Positions 1 to 10,859 of a stretch of 64,000 nucleotides of DNA are shown here, one piece after another; position 1 is the first letter of the stretch; every line of letters begins with the position of its first letter. The notes under the pieces were generated by a model. That model worked only from the letters and a program-made list of their open reading frames with translations, was not told the DNA's origin and did no database searches. The DNA comes from Dendrobium chrysotoxum (lineage: Eukaryota > Streptophyta > Magnoliopsida > Asparagales > Orchidaceae), in contig CM034304.1 of NCBI GenBank assembly GCA_019925795.1, positions 14,562,720 to 14,626,719 on the forward strand. The letters are read 5' to 3'. Both the position numbers and the translations under genes were made by a program.

Positions 1-381
1 TAAATCACAATTTGGTACTATGTCGTCATTGAACTAATCATATTATACCATCCAAAAATTGTATTATACGATCAGAGTCAATAGAATTGAAATATTATGG
101 TTTTTTTATGCACTCTATATAAACTCTTCTTATAACCTTAGCAAGGGGCTTTTGGCAGTCAAAGGACTATTTCTTCTATGATAGTGAAGAGAGAGAGCAT
201 TGAGTAAAGGAGAGAAAGGGTGAGATTGTGTGAGAGGGAAGAACCTTATGTAGATTCAAGGTAGTGTAAGGGGAATTTTCATATGATTACTTCGGCCAAC
301 TTGCACCTGAGTTCCTCTAGGTGTATCAATACTTATCTTGAGGGTAGTTTTATGAAAAAGTCTTTGGTGTCAAAGGTCATC

Positions 382-603
382 GGCTACTCCGCCGCACCAA
401 GGAGGTGAAAGGGTTTTAAGCTAATACTCCACACCAAGGAGTTGAAAGGGATTTTGACTATTCTACAGCATTGAGGAGGTCAAAGCAATTTTGGCTACTC
501 CACTGCATTCAGGAGATGAAAGGGATTTCAATTACTCCGCCACACTGAGGAGTTGAAAGGAATTTTGACATCTCCACTAAACTGAGGAGGTGAAAGGAGA
601 GAT
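382..603 (+). repeat. 37-bp minisatellite inside the LTR, six degenerate units
   Basis: Units begin at 382, 420, 456, 493, 530 and 567, a spacing of 38, 36, 37, 37 and 37 bp. The consensus is roughly a CTACTCC-type start, a variable CACACTGAG block and a GAGGAGGTGAAAGG core followed by ATTTT. Related units occur at the equivalent place in the other two LTR copies (about 32545-32700 on the minus strand and 62760-62880), so the array is part of the family and not a local accident. Confidence 0.8.
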
Positions 604-1090
604 TCTTTGAGAGAAGAGTCTGTACGGGCTTCTCCACCTAGTCGTAAACTGAAGGAGAGTCATTATTGATTAGTGCAAAATTAAAGAAAAGGAACTTCGG
701 GAGTGGACATAGGTCAAATTAATCGAATCACTATAAAAATCGATTTGCATTCTTTTTCTTTTCGTATTTACTTTATGCGGTATTACTTTCCTTCATATTT
801 ATTTTTCTACAATCTGAGTTGAGTTTGATTATCATTGTGATACAAAAATTATTGTAGCTAATTGGGATTGATATTTGTTTTAAAAAGAAACAAAAAAGAT
901 CAAACAGATAAAAAGAACAAAAAATTGTTATTTGTTTTTTTCTACAAAATCAAAAACACAAAAAATTAGTATTTGTTTGGGTTTATTATTGTGAGTTGTG
1001 AGTTCATTTATAAAAACGCTTCTGTAGTAAAATTTGATTTTGGTTTTAATCAAAAGATTTTTGAAAAGGTTTTTTTTAAATCACCAATTA

Positions 1091-1111
1091 CCCCCCCCCC
1101 CCCCCCCCCCC
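1091..1111 (+). repeat. Homopolymer run of 21 C
   Basis: An uninterrupted run of 21 cytosines lies in the terminal block of LTR copy 1. The same block in the copy at 32151-34100 has only seven C (read on its own strand), so the run expanded in this copy or is an assembly or sequencing artefact. Confidence 0.9.
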
Positions 1112-1140
1112 TCTCTTTTGGCATGCCATTTCAACGTTCA

Positions 1141-2255
1141 CTTATTGACTAAACACGAATTGAACTCAAAACCCACATTTGGATTGACCTGATTATCACT
1201 TTGATTGGTTTGGGTCTAAAATCTTGACTCGATTAATATTTGGATTAAGTTTGAGTCAACCTAAAAATCCAAATTGACATGAAATTGACCTGATAATAAT
1301 TTGTCTTCAAGTTAAATGGGTCAAGATTAGATTAGATTAAACATGTTATCTTTGAGTTAAGTGTACTGTATTTTGGTTAAAATGTCATGTTCATATAAAA
1401 ATTGTAGGGTATAAATAATAAATAGGCCTGATTTGGGATAAGTGGGTTCAGGTCGAGTCAAGTTTAAGTCAAAAATTTTACCCGCATGACAAACAGATTG
1501 TGTTTAGGTCAACCATATTCAGGTTGGGTCAACTTTAGGTTAGACCTGAACCTAACCCGATAACTCAAATGACACCCCAAGATTCTAGTTCATATTCGAC
1601 ATTATATCAAAGTATTTTTATTTCTTATCAATAACAATGCACCAAATCTCAATCTCCACTTATTGAAAAGAGATTGAATGTTCTCTACCTTACAAACAAA
1701 TTATTTCTTTTTAAAGCCATGAAACAAAGTTAGCATGTTGAAATTATGATTGTCAAAATTAATTGGGATGGATAAAAATAAAGGTCGGTGGTGATAGACC
1801 ATCATTTTTGTATGGAGTATCCATATTTCACAAGTAGTGCATGAAATTAATATATATGGAGGTAGTAGGAACTCCCTTGAAACGTATGACCGTTATAGGT
1901 GTGAAATTAAAAAAAAAAAAGGAAATGATCAGTCTAATTTGAGCCATCCACTTTGTTTTAGCTTTTTTTAGTTAGAATTTCGATGACTTTGATGTCATTA
2001 GATTTTTTTTTTTTTTTTTTGGTTAATCTTCCTGCACTCACAAATCTATGATGTAGAGAGAATTCAAAGACTCCAGAACAATTGATAGTAACTTTAGGTG
2101 CTAGTCCAAGTTCTAGAATTTTTAATGATTTTAGAGTCGAAAAGGCAAGAATAATGTCAATAATTGAATAGATCTAAATCATCCTGATGAGTACAGACAA
2201 GTAGTGAATGGCACACATCACTTCACAAAAAGAAATATGAAAATATCTGAGAATG

Positions 2256-2286
<31 letters not shown>

Positions 2287-3399
2287 AAGGGATGGCAATG
2301 GTGGGAGAACACGAACATCCATTGGAGAGCAGATGCAGACTATGTCAGCACTCAGCAGTCTACCGAGCTCTGGATCGATCTCTGCAACTCCTTAAGAAGG
2401 TCATCCTTTCTTGTTTTTGAGCTGATTGTTTTCAATGAGAAATTTGTATTATATTCATCATAATGTAAATTCTATAATTTAAAGATTCATTCTTCTTCAA
2501 ATTTTATCAGACCAATTAGAATATTTTGAGCCAGTTTTTTTTTTTTTTTTTCACTCTCTTATCTTGTAAGCATATTTTATGCCTCTCTATCTCTTGCTCT
2601 TTATTTCCATGTGATGTGCAAAATTTTATTAGAAGAAATTATAGCGATAATATATTAAAAAGAAGATTGAATATTAATTGCAGTCATATTTTCTTAATGA
2701 GTTACCAAATCAAAATTTTTATGTTTTATTTGGAATAGTTTTCTTATTCCTTTCTAAAATAATTTTTTAGTATAAAAACTTCTTGAAAGTTTAAAAAAAA
2801 AAATAGTGGCCAAAAACTTGTGTGTTACTTTCGACTTTATGATGATTAAGGAAAATTTTTTGCTTCCTTAAAAATTTTAAACAGTTTTTATATTAAGTTA
2901 TGCGATTAGAATGTTTAGTCATATATAAGTAATATTTGTAGCCTACTAAAATTAGTAAACTTTTTAGAAGTACAATGAAAGTATGTTTTTACTCATTTTT
3001 TTAAAACTAAGATTAATTATTCATTTTTAATCCCATTTTCTTTAAAAGAAAAAATGAAAATTAATTTTCTAATTGTATAATCCTTAACTAAAAAATAGGT
3101 TTGGTGATATGGCAGCACAACAAGAATTAAATGCATTTGATATGAGAAGACTAGATAAGTGATTGCCTCAAGAAGAGAGAAGGCAACAAAGATAGATGAG
3201 TGAATGCCTCAAAAGGGATATTATAAGTAGAAGAAACAACACACTTGAAAAATTCTAGAAGGAGAAGAATCTCTAGAGGGATGATAATAGAGAACTTCAA
3301 TTTTCAATTCATCATGTAATAATTTTAAATATATAAAGATGAGTGCGTTGGGTAATCAACAACTAGCATAAAATTTGTAGAATAATCATGACATGAATC
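1141..3399. other. Intergenic AT-rich DNA without a recognised gene
   Basis: I see no coding sequence. From 1200 to 1575 there is a degenerate run of GGTTGGGTCAA / GACCTGAAC-type words ending in GACACCCC, which looks like an old dispersed repeat. Homopolymers occur at 1909-1920 (A) and 2007-2021 (T), and a GA microsatellite at about 2256-2277. Short open frames here arise from low-complexity sequence. Confidence 0.6.
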
Positions 3400-3569
3400 T
3401 TTTTAATACCTTGTGCTAATGCTAGGGCATTCATTGAAATCGACGCATTGTTTGACCTTAATACAATGACAAGTGTGCAAAGGCCGCGACACCAGTGCCC
3501 AGGTACAGTGTTAAATAGGCAAGGATTCCCACATCATTGACAAATGTGGGCAAAGAAGCTAGTTCATGC

Positions 3570-4340
3570 ATGAAACTAAAATTAGGATAGGAACTTGGAA
3601 TATAGATTCCCTTATAGACAAATTAATGAAATTAATATATATTATGATTAATAGGAAAATAAATATTCTATGCATTCATGAAACTAAATGGGTTAGAGAG
3701 ATAGCTAAAGAGATTGATAATTTATGATTTAAACTATGGTATTCTGGCAGGAGTTGTACTAAAAATGGCGTAATTATAATTATAGATAAGAGTTTGAAAT
3801 ATAATATTGTAAAGTTTAATAGAATTTGAGATAGAATTATAGCTTTAAAGATTATTGTTGATACTAAGATTATTAATATTATAAGCGCTTGTGCTCCTCA
3901 AGTAGGTTTGGATATGTGTTCAAAATTAAAATTTTGAAATGACCTAGAAGAATTAATACAAAAGATACCTCTTGAAAAAAGAGTTTTTATTTGAGGAGAT
4001 TTAAATGCACATATTGGTAGAGATGTAGATGATTTTAAAACTATTCATAGTGGCTATGGCTTTGGAGTGACTAATAAAGGTGCTAAGATTATATTAGATT
4101 TTTTTTTTAGCTTATGATTTTGTAATTGCTAATACCTTATTTAAGAAAAGAGATGAGCATCTCATCACTTATAGGAATGATTATAACAAAACTAAGATTG
4201 ATTATTTTCTTATAAGAAAAATAGATCATTTATATTGCAAATATTATAAAGTTATTCCGAGTGAAAGTTTATGTACCCAATATCATTTATTTGTTTTAGA
4301 CTTTAAGATGAATGGGCTAAAATTAAAAAAATAAAGTAAA
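3570..4340 (+). pseudogene. Decayed RTE LINE endonuclease domain
   Basis: Conceptual translation shows an exonuclease-endonuclease-phosphatase fold: a GTWN motif near 3582, an ETKW motif near 3680 where these enzymes have the metal-binding Glu, and a GDLNAHIG motif near 3997 corresponding to the catalytic Asp/Asn region. In the family this domain nicks target DNA to prime reverse transcription. In-frame TGA codons lie near 3722, 3828, 3936 and 3991, and a frameshift at the T-run near 4100 breaks the rest. No functional protein can be made. Confidence 0.75.
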
Positions 4341-4689
4341 TCATTATTCTAGGATTAGATGAGAGCATTTAAAGAATATTAATAAAAATATTTTTTAGAG
4401 TAAGATTTTAGATCTTAAGATTTTTTCTTTTCATGAGAAAGCTAATGTTATGTGAGAAAAAGTAACTAGTGATATTAAGAATGTTGTAAAAGATATGCTT
4501 AGAGTATCAAAGGGAAAAGCTACTAATTGATGATAGAATCAAAATATGCTAAAAAAGATAAAAAAAATAAGAATATATGTTATAAAAATTGGTTTAGCTG
4601 TAAAAATTATGATAATTGAGAAAGATATAAAGAGACCCCCCTAAGGAGTCTAAGAAAATAATATGCAATGCAAAAAATTTTAGTTTTTA

Positions 4690-6400
4690 ATTATTTATAT
4701 AATAGATTAGATACTAAGGATGGTGAAAGATATATGTATAAGCTAGCTAAACAAAGAGATAGGAGCAGTAAGGATTTAGTTCAAGTGAAGTGAACTAAGG
4801 ATTAAGATCAAAAAGTACTTTTATTAGAAGAGGATATTCAACAAAGATGGATGAGATATTTTGCTAAAGTTTTCAATGAAGATTATGATAATGTGATTGA
4901 CTTTAGTGAGCTCAGCACCCTAAATGAAAATAAAGATTTTTTTATCGATGTATTAGTAAAATCGAAGTTAAAGATGCTTTAAAGAAATGAAGTGTGGAAA
5001 AGCTGTTGGACCTGATGATTTTCCAATAAATGTGTGGAAATGCTTAGGAGGTGAAGGAATTTCTTCGCTTACTAAACTTTTTGATATTATTTTGAAGACT
5101 AAAAAAATGCCAGACGAGTGGAGAATGAGTCTGTTGATTCCTATTTTTAAGAATAAAGGTGATGCACAAGATTGTGCAAATTATAGAGGAATTAAGTTAA
5201 TGTGTCATACTTTAAAACTATGGGAAAGAGTTATGGAGCATAGGTTGCAATGTGACACTAGTGTTTCTCAAAATCAATTTGAATTAATGCAAAGTAGGTC
5301 TATTATGGATGCTATACATTTATTGAGAGGTTTAATGGAGAAGTATAAAGAGAATAAGGAGGATCTACATATGATTTTTATTAATTTAGAGAAAGCATAT
5401 GATAAAGTTTCAAGAGAAGTGATATAGAGAGTTCTACATAAGAAAGGGGTTAATAAAGCTTATATTTAAGGCATTAAAGATATGTATGTTGGAGCTGTCA
5501 CTTGTGTTCAAAGACAAGGTGGTTTGACTATGTATTTTCCTATTTCAGTTGGATTACATCAAGGATCAGCCTTAAGCTCATGTCTTTTTTTCTTTAGTCA
5601 TGGATGTTCTCACTAAACATTTGCAAGAGGTTGTACCCTAGTGTATGCTTTTTTCTGATGATATTCTTCTTGTTAATAAGACTAGAGAGGGAGTTGAAGA
5701 TAAACTTAAATTATGGAGGTCAACCTTGGAGTCTAAAGACTTTCATTTGAGCAGATTTAAAACTGAATATATTGAGTGTAATTTTAATAATAATTGACCT
5801 AGTGGGGGTGTGACTATGGACGATCAAGTCATTAATAAGAGTATACGTTTTAGATATCTTGGGTCTATTGTTCAGAGTGATGGTGAAATAGATGGGATAT
5901 TATTAGTAGAATTCAAGTTGGATTGTTGAAGTGGAGGAATGCATCAGGCTTGTTGTGTAATTAAAAAGTCCCTCTCAAACTTTAAAAAAATTCTATAATT
6001 TGGTAGTGAGACCTGCAATACTTTATGGTGCAAAATGTTGGCCATTAAAAGAGAATCACAATATTAAGTTAAGTGTTACAAAGATGAGGATGCTTAGGTG
6101 GATGAGCGGCTTTACTCTTAGAGACATGATACGAAATGTGCATATACATGAAAAGATTGGAGTAGCCCCAATGAAAGATAAGATTAGAGAAAGTAGCCTT
6201 AGATGATTTGATCACATAAAACGACGGCTTTCCGATGACCCGGTTAGAAAAGTAGATGTATTAGATTTGGCATATGTTAAAAAAGATAGAGGTAGACATA
6301 AAAAGACTTGATTAGAAAATTTTAGAAATAACCTTTCTTTATTAAATTTAGATGAGAATTTGACTCTTAACAAGACAAAAAAGGATTTATATAGCTGACC
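4690..6400 (+). pseudogene. Decayed RTE LINE reverse transcriptase and C-terminal region
   Basis: The longest open piece is 4987-5427 (146 codons). It starts at GKAVGPDD and includes the fingers and palm motifs IPIFKNKGD, NYRGIKL and the INLEKAYD motif that carries the first catalytic Asp. The second catalytic pair reads FSDD (5651-5662) in a following frame. A C-terminal piece at 6000-6206 contains YGAKCWPLKENHN and the MRMLRWM motif, characteristic of plant RTE proteins. Stops and frameshifts separate the pieces, for example after 5427, at 5469 and near 5590. The ORF at 18084-17743 in copy C overlaps the same region and is better preserved. Confidence 0.85.
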
Positions 6401-6414
6401 GCACATAGTTGAAT

Positions 6415-6437
6415 AAAGACTTGTTGTTGTTGTTGTT
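6415..6437 (+). repeat. (TTG)n tail marking the 3' end of LINE copy A
   Basis: A short TTGTTGTTG run directly follows the LINE end sequence. The inverted copies B and C begin with the complementary AACAACAAC and AACAACAGC at 8548 and about 16425, confirming this as the family's 3' end. Confidence 0.8.
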
Positions 6438-6816
6438 ATAATGATGAGTGCAATTAAACCCTAAAACCGAAAGATAAAATTTATAATACCCACAAAAAAT
6501 TTCAAATTTCTGACTAACAGACTGATCAGCCAAAACAAAGTTTCCTATACCTTTAGATATTCCATCCAAATCATGGATAAATGCTGAATCTTCCTGATCT
6601 TTTGCAGGATTATTCATGAGAAACACAAATGTTTCCTTGTTCCCTATGGCCTATTCTGCAGCTATTAAACATGGCTCAATTAAATATCAATGTCACTTTC
6701 TACCCAAAATAAGTGCTTAATGATAGGTTTCTTACAGTAGAAAATAAATATATAAATAAAATCTCAAAACACCCTTTCAATCAACTGAAACAACAGAATA
6801 CACGGTTCCAATTCAA
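6438..6816 (-). other. Downstream flank / probable 3' UTR of the HPR2-like gene
   Basis: This 379-bp stretch lies between the stop codon of the dehydrogenase gene (minus strand) and the 3' end of LINE copy A. It is AT-rich and holds no other gene. I could not pick out a convincing AATAAA polyadenylation signal on the minus strand, so the UTR end is unknown. Confidence 0.5.
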
Positions 6817-7335
6817 TCATAAGACTGGAGTCAGCAAAGGCTTGTTCATCACATGTGCCTCCAGATTTCCAAGAACCAAGTCCGCCATGGCTTGCCGTGT
6901 CTCCACAGTTGCACTCCCCACGTGAGGCGTTAGCACCACATTGTCGAGTGAAAATAGAATCCTGGGCACATGAGGCTCGTACTCAAACACATCTAGCCCG
7001 GCCCCGCCAAGCCTACCCTCGAGCAATGCCGAAATGAGCTCAGCTTCATCGACATGAGATCCCCTACCAATGTTTATGAGCACACCATTCGAACCCAAAG
7101 CATCAATCACCTTACGGTCAACAATGTGTCGAGTTTCTGCAATCAGTGGGCACGCCACCACGAGCACATCGCAGTCCATTGCCAGTGAAATAATGTCAGG
7201 GTAGTATTTGTAGTTTGTATTTGGTTTCTGTGTTCTTGAATGATAGCAGATGAAACATCCAAATGCTTCAGCTCTCTTGGCAATAGCTGACCCAATCCTG
7301 CCAAGACCAATGATGCCTACTGTTTTACCGCTAAA
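6817..7335 (-). CDS. HPR2: HPR2-like hydroxy(phenyl)pyruvate reductase, exon 2 (residues 145-316)
   Basis: Exon 2 of a D-2-hydroxyacid dehydrogenase that reduces hydroxypyruvate, glyoxylate or hydroxyphenylpyruvate with NAD(P)H; plant HPR2 is cytosolic. It encodes the nucleotide-binding domain and the return to the catalytic domain. Numbered from the exon-1 Met, the Rossmann loop GLGRIG spans 154-159, the catalytic Arg is in INIGRGSHVD (R235), the Glu in FEYEP (E264) and the His in TPHVGS (H282). The 29- and 47-residue spacing from Arg matches the R/E/H triad of plant HPPR. The acceptor is TTTTCTTGTGCAG, with the exon starting at TTTAGCGG in phase 0. The open frame continues upstream to 7368 only because the intron edge is open. 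The stop codon ends at 6817. HPR3 is a less likely paralogue assignment. Confidence 0.93.
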   Translation of the reverse strand, partial: FSGKTVGIIGLGRIGSAIAKRAEAFGCFICYHSRTQKPNTNYKYYPDIISLAMDCDVLVVACPLIAETRHIVDRKVIDALGSNGVLINIGRGSHVDEAELISALLEGRLGGAGLDVFEYEPHVPRILFSLDNVVLTPHVGSATVETRQAMADLVLGNLEAHVMNKPLLTPVL

Positions 7336-7828
7336 CTGCACAAGAAAACCCAAATAAAGTTGGTCCATAGTTTACATACAGTTGGAATATAAAAGAACTG
7401 ACAGCAAAGATAAGGAAATCTTTGTTTTGTTGCAAAAGTAAGTAGAGATTTTGGGTAAGAATATACTGATTTAAATTCGATTGGGATGAGTTCTTCAGTC
7501 ATTGAATTTACTTCAACATGTATGCAATAATGGCTAGAAAAATCTATTCCATTCAAATTTATGTCAGGATATCTTAACCAGGAGTGGAGCTAAAAATTTT
7601 TATTTAATCATTTTTTAAATGACTCCTAAACTTTTTCAGGTTATTTCATTTAATAGTTCATAGAGGAATAGTATTTTGATGTTCAAAAAATATCAATATT
7701 TATTTTTAATAAGTTATTATATTCTATTAATTTTATTACTCACAAATCTATAATTATTGTATTTCACTTTAAATATTTAGGTGTTAATGTTAATTTTATA
7801 AAAAAAGGCAATTATAACTTACATATAA

Positions 7829-7900
7829 TTATATATATATATATATATATATATAGATATATATATATATATATATATATATAGATATATATCTATATAT
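7829..7900. repeat. (TA)n microsatellite, interrupted
   Basis: A TA-dinucleotide tract with GATA/CTA interruptions lies about 490 bp into the intron from its acceptor end. The flanking 7560-8030 is AT-rich and holds no gene. Confidence 0.9.
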
Positions 7901-8037
7901 AATTTTTAATAATACAAAATTTAGATTTTTCTAACATAGTATTCTGAATAAAATTATTAATTGCAAACCCTAGAAGTTTCACTAAAATTATAGGATTTAA
8001 TGACAATTTAAGCTAAACAATAATAATTTATACATTA

Positions 8038-8165
8038 ATTGACTATGTGGCTTAATGCCTAAGGCACTGCTATACAAGTTGGAGAATCCAGGTTTTATTC
8101 CTAGCGAAGAGGTGCTTTTTAGGTTATTTTATAAGTGAAATTTAAGTTTATAAATAAATTACACA
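8038..8165 (+). repeat. Possible tRNA-like SINE head
   Basis: The text GTGGCTTAATGCCTAAGG resembles an RNA polymerase III A box region, and GGTTTTATTCCTAG about 45 bp later resembles a weak B box. It directly precedes the better supported SINE tandem. The resemblance is only by motif. Confidence 0.3.
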
Positions 8166-8172
8166 TCGTGCA

Positions 8173-8470
8173 TGCGGCTCGTTGGTTGAGCGAAGCCCTT
8201 CCTCCCTACGATGCTCATGTTTGAATCCCCTGACTGCCCAAAAAATAAATAAATAAATTATTGCCAGGTTTTATTGATGCGCTTGATGGGCTAGTGGGGG
8301 CCCTTATTATTGATCGCACGTGCGGCTCGTTGGTTGAGCGAAGCCCTTCTTCCCTGTGATGCTCGCATTCGAATCCCCTGACTACCAAAAAATAAATAAA
8401 TAAATTACTGGAGGGTTTTATTGATGCGCTTGATGGGCTAGTGGGGGATCGTGTCCCAAGGGCCCCCACT
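8173..8470 (+). mobile_element. tRNA-derived SINE, tandem dimer (148-bp units)
   Basis: Two near-identical units start at 8173 and 8321, each with TGCGGCTCGTTGGTTGAGCG. Each has an A-box-like GTTGGTTGAGCG and, about 40 bp later, a B-box-like GTTTGAATCCCC or ATTCGAATCCCC, the arrangement of a tRNA-derived Pol III promoter. An (AAAT)n stretch and a shared body ending GATGGGCTAGTGGGGG follow. The head-to-tail repeat at exactly one unit length suggests duplication of a single insertion or recombination between copies rather than two independent insertions. Confidence 0.68.
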
Positions 8471-8545
8471 GTAGATCTGCCAGTGTATTCAACCCATATA
8501 TTTCCTTAAAAGAAATGTGATAAAATAAACCCACGCAAATCAAAT

Positions 8546-9365
8546 ATAACAACAACAAGCCTTTATCCCACTATGTGGGGTCGACTAAATGAATCCTTTT
8601 TCTCCATTGTGTCCTATTAAGAGTCAAATTCTCATCTAAATCTAATAAAGAAATGTCATTTCTAATATTTTGTAACCAAGACTTTTTAGGTCTACCTCTA
8701 CCTTTCTTAACATAAGTCAAATCTAATACATCCACTTTCCTAACTGGGTCATCGGAAGGCCGCCGTTTTATATGACCAAATCATTTAGCGACTCTCTCTA
8801 ATCTTATCTTCCACTGGAACTACTCCAACCTTTTCACATATATGCTCATTTTGTATCCTGTCTCTAAGAGTAAAGCTACTAATCCACCTGAGTATCCTCA
8901 TCTCTGCAATACTTAACTTAATATTATGCTTCTCTTTTAATGGCCAACATTCTGCATCATAAAGCATTGCAGGTCTCACTACAATCTTATAGAATTCTCC
9001 CTTAAGTTTGATAGGGGCTTTTCTATCACACAACAAGCCTGATGCATTCCTCCACTTCAACCATCCAACTTAAATTCTACTAATAATATCCCCATCTATT
9101 TCACCATCATTCGAACAATAGACCCAAGATATCTAAAATGTATACTCTTATTAATGACTTGATCGCCTAAAGTCACACTCTCCACTAGATCTATTATTAC
9201 TAAAATTACACTCTATATATTCAATTTTAATTAGATCTACTCAAATGAAAGCCTTTAGACTCTAAGGTTGGCCTCCATAATTCAAGTTTACCTTTAAGTC
9301 CCTCTCTGGTCTTATCAACAAAAAGCATACACCAGGATACAACCTCTTGCAAATGTAAATCTACA
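8546..9365 (-). mobile_element. RTE-type LINE, copy B, 5'-truncated
   Basis: The left edge is the inverted (GTT)n tail and the minus strand carries the C-terminal part of the same family as copy A. A 91-codon open piece at 8785-9060 contains VVRPAMLYDAECWPLKEKHN and the MRILRWI motif. The copy extends to about 9365, equivalent to position 5615 of copy A, so it lacks endonuclease and most of the reverse transcriptase. A TGA near 8786 replaces a Trp codon that copy C keeps. Confidence 0.82.
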
Positions 9366-10585
9366 ACAAAAATCTATTATTATCCGAAATCATGAATATT
9401 TCGTGTTTTTCAAATCTAAATATATTTCAAATGGCATCTAACTTCAGAAATTGAAAAAAGATCCTTCGACCATACAAATGTGCCCTATCAGTATTGAGGG
9501 TAACTTTGAGAAAAGGTGCAACTCCTAGGGCGAGAGCAGAAGATGAAATGGCATAAACCCTTTTGGAGAGTGAAAAAGCCTGTGAGCGCACCCCAAAGAG
9601 CGGGGAATCCTTGGTTAGCAAAGTGAAGGGAGAGAGGAATTGCAACAAAGACCTTTTCCAATCAAGTCCACTTGGTATTATGTTGCATCAATTGAATTCT
9701 TGCTTCCAAAACCATACCTGTAATCTCATCACCACCAACCATCACCATTAAAAAACCACCCCTTCACTACAATCCAAACCAGCTTACACCAGCCAAAATT
9801 AAGTGCAATCAATCCCAAACTGCCACTGGCATCATCATTGATAAAAACCTAAATTATGAAAGGTTAGAGGTCACCATGCTCATCCAAAATATAGAATCAT
9901 CATATTTACCAATTAAATTTCAAATGCCCATCAAATCCGTACAATACACTTACATATATTCCTCAAATTCAATTTCAATTGCATAAAACTAAAGAGCCAT
10001 AAATACTTTCCATATGAAAACTTGCCTTACTAGCATATCATGAATATTTTCTTTTCTTATTTGACTTTATCTCCTTAAATATCCTACTACCGATTAAATT
10101 TACAAAAAACACACACACACACAAATCAAATCCAAAAAATTCCCACCGAATCTAATTCAAAAGCTCACTAGTCTTATTTTCAAATATAGTGAATATCATT
10201 TCAAATGCACCATTTCTTCTATCCTCTCAAATTATACACAAAAATCAATGGAGATCGAACCACCTCCTCTCCTGCTGATGGCTGACTCTTCCAAGGATCA
10301 AGAACATTCACCTAAGGCTCTGAGTCTGCTGTGAAAACATTCTGCAACTTCTATGATTCAACTATAAGACCTCGCCAAGAGTATTATTTGACCACCACCT
10401 AAATTTAAAATCATAATTGCCATCTACTACCATAAGATGGCTTCCCAAACTTTCAAGTGCTCCTAAAAGACTCCTCTCATCACTTGAAAACCCTTCCAAG
10501 CAGTCAACCTAGCTGCCCGATTGACAGATTTTAGTTTCCTCCACAATCGAACATACTATTTTAATAATATCATATTTTATAGGGG
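9366..10585. other. Intron sequence without a recognised element
   Basis: No transposon hallmark was seen. On the minus strand 9648-9427 is an open frame of 73 codons with a Ser/Leu-rich, transit-peptide-like beginning (MLQFLSPFTLL). It could be a captured exon or chance. A short (CA)n run lies at about 10106-10122. Confidence 0.4.
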
Positions 10586-10618
10586 ATGAATATATACTTT
10601 CATATCATCATGCTGGCT

Positions 10619-10850
10619 CTGACCATCATGATTCTTCTCGAGATGCTTTCCAGCATAATCAATATGGTATATTATAAATGGGATGATTATATAACTCTAC
10701 ATTATGTACTGTATGAATATTATGATTCTTCTCATGATGCTTCCAGTAGAATAGAAGTGTCGTATTATAAATAGAAAAATTATATATCTCGATATCGTGA
10801 TGCATACTTCAGTTATCATGATTCTTCTTGTAAGCTTCTAATTATGTTCT
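10619..10850 (+). repeat. 95-bp tandem repeat, about 2.4 degenerate units
   Basis: The word ATTCTTCT within ATCATGATTCTTCT or TTATGATTCTTCT recurs at 10631, 10725 and 10821 (spacing 94 and 96 bp), followed each time by a related GATGCTTCCAG / GTATTATAAAT block. In one frame it encodes a Tyr/Asp/Ser/His-rich peptide (10586-10774), but stops between units argue against a gene. Confidence 0.65.
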
Positions 10851-10859
10851 ATAACTTCC

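Larger units (their letters stand above)
1..1140 (+). mobile_element. LTR of a non-coding LTR family, copy 1 (left part cut by window edge)
   Basis: This is the right-hand part of a long terminal repeat shared with 32151-34100 (minus strand) and 61725-62885 (plus strand). Shared landmarks in order are: degenerate ATCATATTATACC-type palindrome remnants (30-85), a TATA-like TATATAAAC (115-123), a GAGA-rich leader (185-240), a GAGGAGGTGAAAG minisatellite (382-603), the block GTGGACATAGG followed by CACTATAAAAATC (about 703-745), and a terminal CAATTACCCCC...CTCTTTTGGCA block (1085-1123). By alignment with the copy at 32151-34100 the LTR should end with CA at 1140. No primer binding site follows, so this is a solo or 3' LTR. 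Resemblance to Ty1/copia LTRs is my impression only; no coding sequence is attached. Confidence 0.72.
3400..6437 (+). mobile_element. RTE-type LINE, copy A, near full length, inactivated
   Basis: A non-LTR retrotransposon of the plant RTE clade. A leader (about 3420-3570) precedes an apurinic endonuclease region (about 3570-4340), a reverse transcriptase region (about 4690-5850), a C-terminal region (5990-6400) and a (TTG)n 3' tail. The short simple-repeat tail in place of poly(A) is typical of RTE elements. Many in-frame stops and frameshifts show that the copy is dead. Two further copies, both 5'-truncated and inverted, lie at 8546-9365 and 16424-18134. The 5' boundary is approximate because I found no target site duplication. 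The element ends about 380 bp downstream of the stop codon of the HPR2-like gene. Confidence 0.85.

Noticed and set aside
1085..1123. Poly-C block as a telomere-like or centromere repeat
   Set aside because: The equivalent block in the solo LTR shows it to be the LTR terminal region with an expanded C run.
2204..2395. 63-codon Arg/Glu-rich open frame
   Set aside because: It is created by a GA microsatellite and shows no conserved domain or gene context.
3570..6400. Possible TGA recoding in LINE copy A, since many internal stops are TGA
   Set aside because: The stops replace Trp but also Gly and Cys positions, TAG and frameshifts occur too, and a second copy keeps normal codons. Ordinary decay explains it.
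6855..7037. Plus-strand open frame inside exon 2 of the dehydrogenase
   Set aside because: It is antisense to a coding exon with clear family motifs, and GC-rich coding DNA commonly leaves such frames open.
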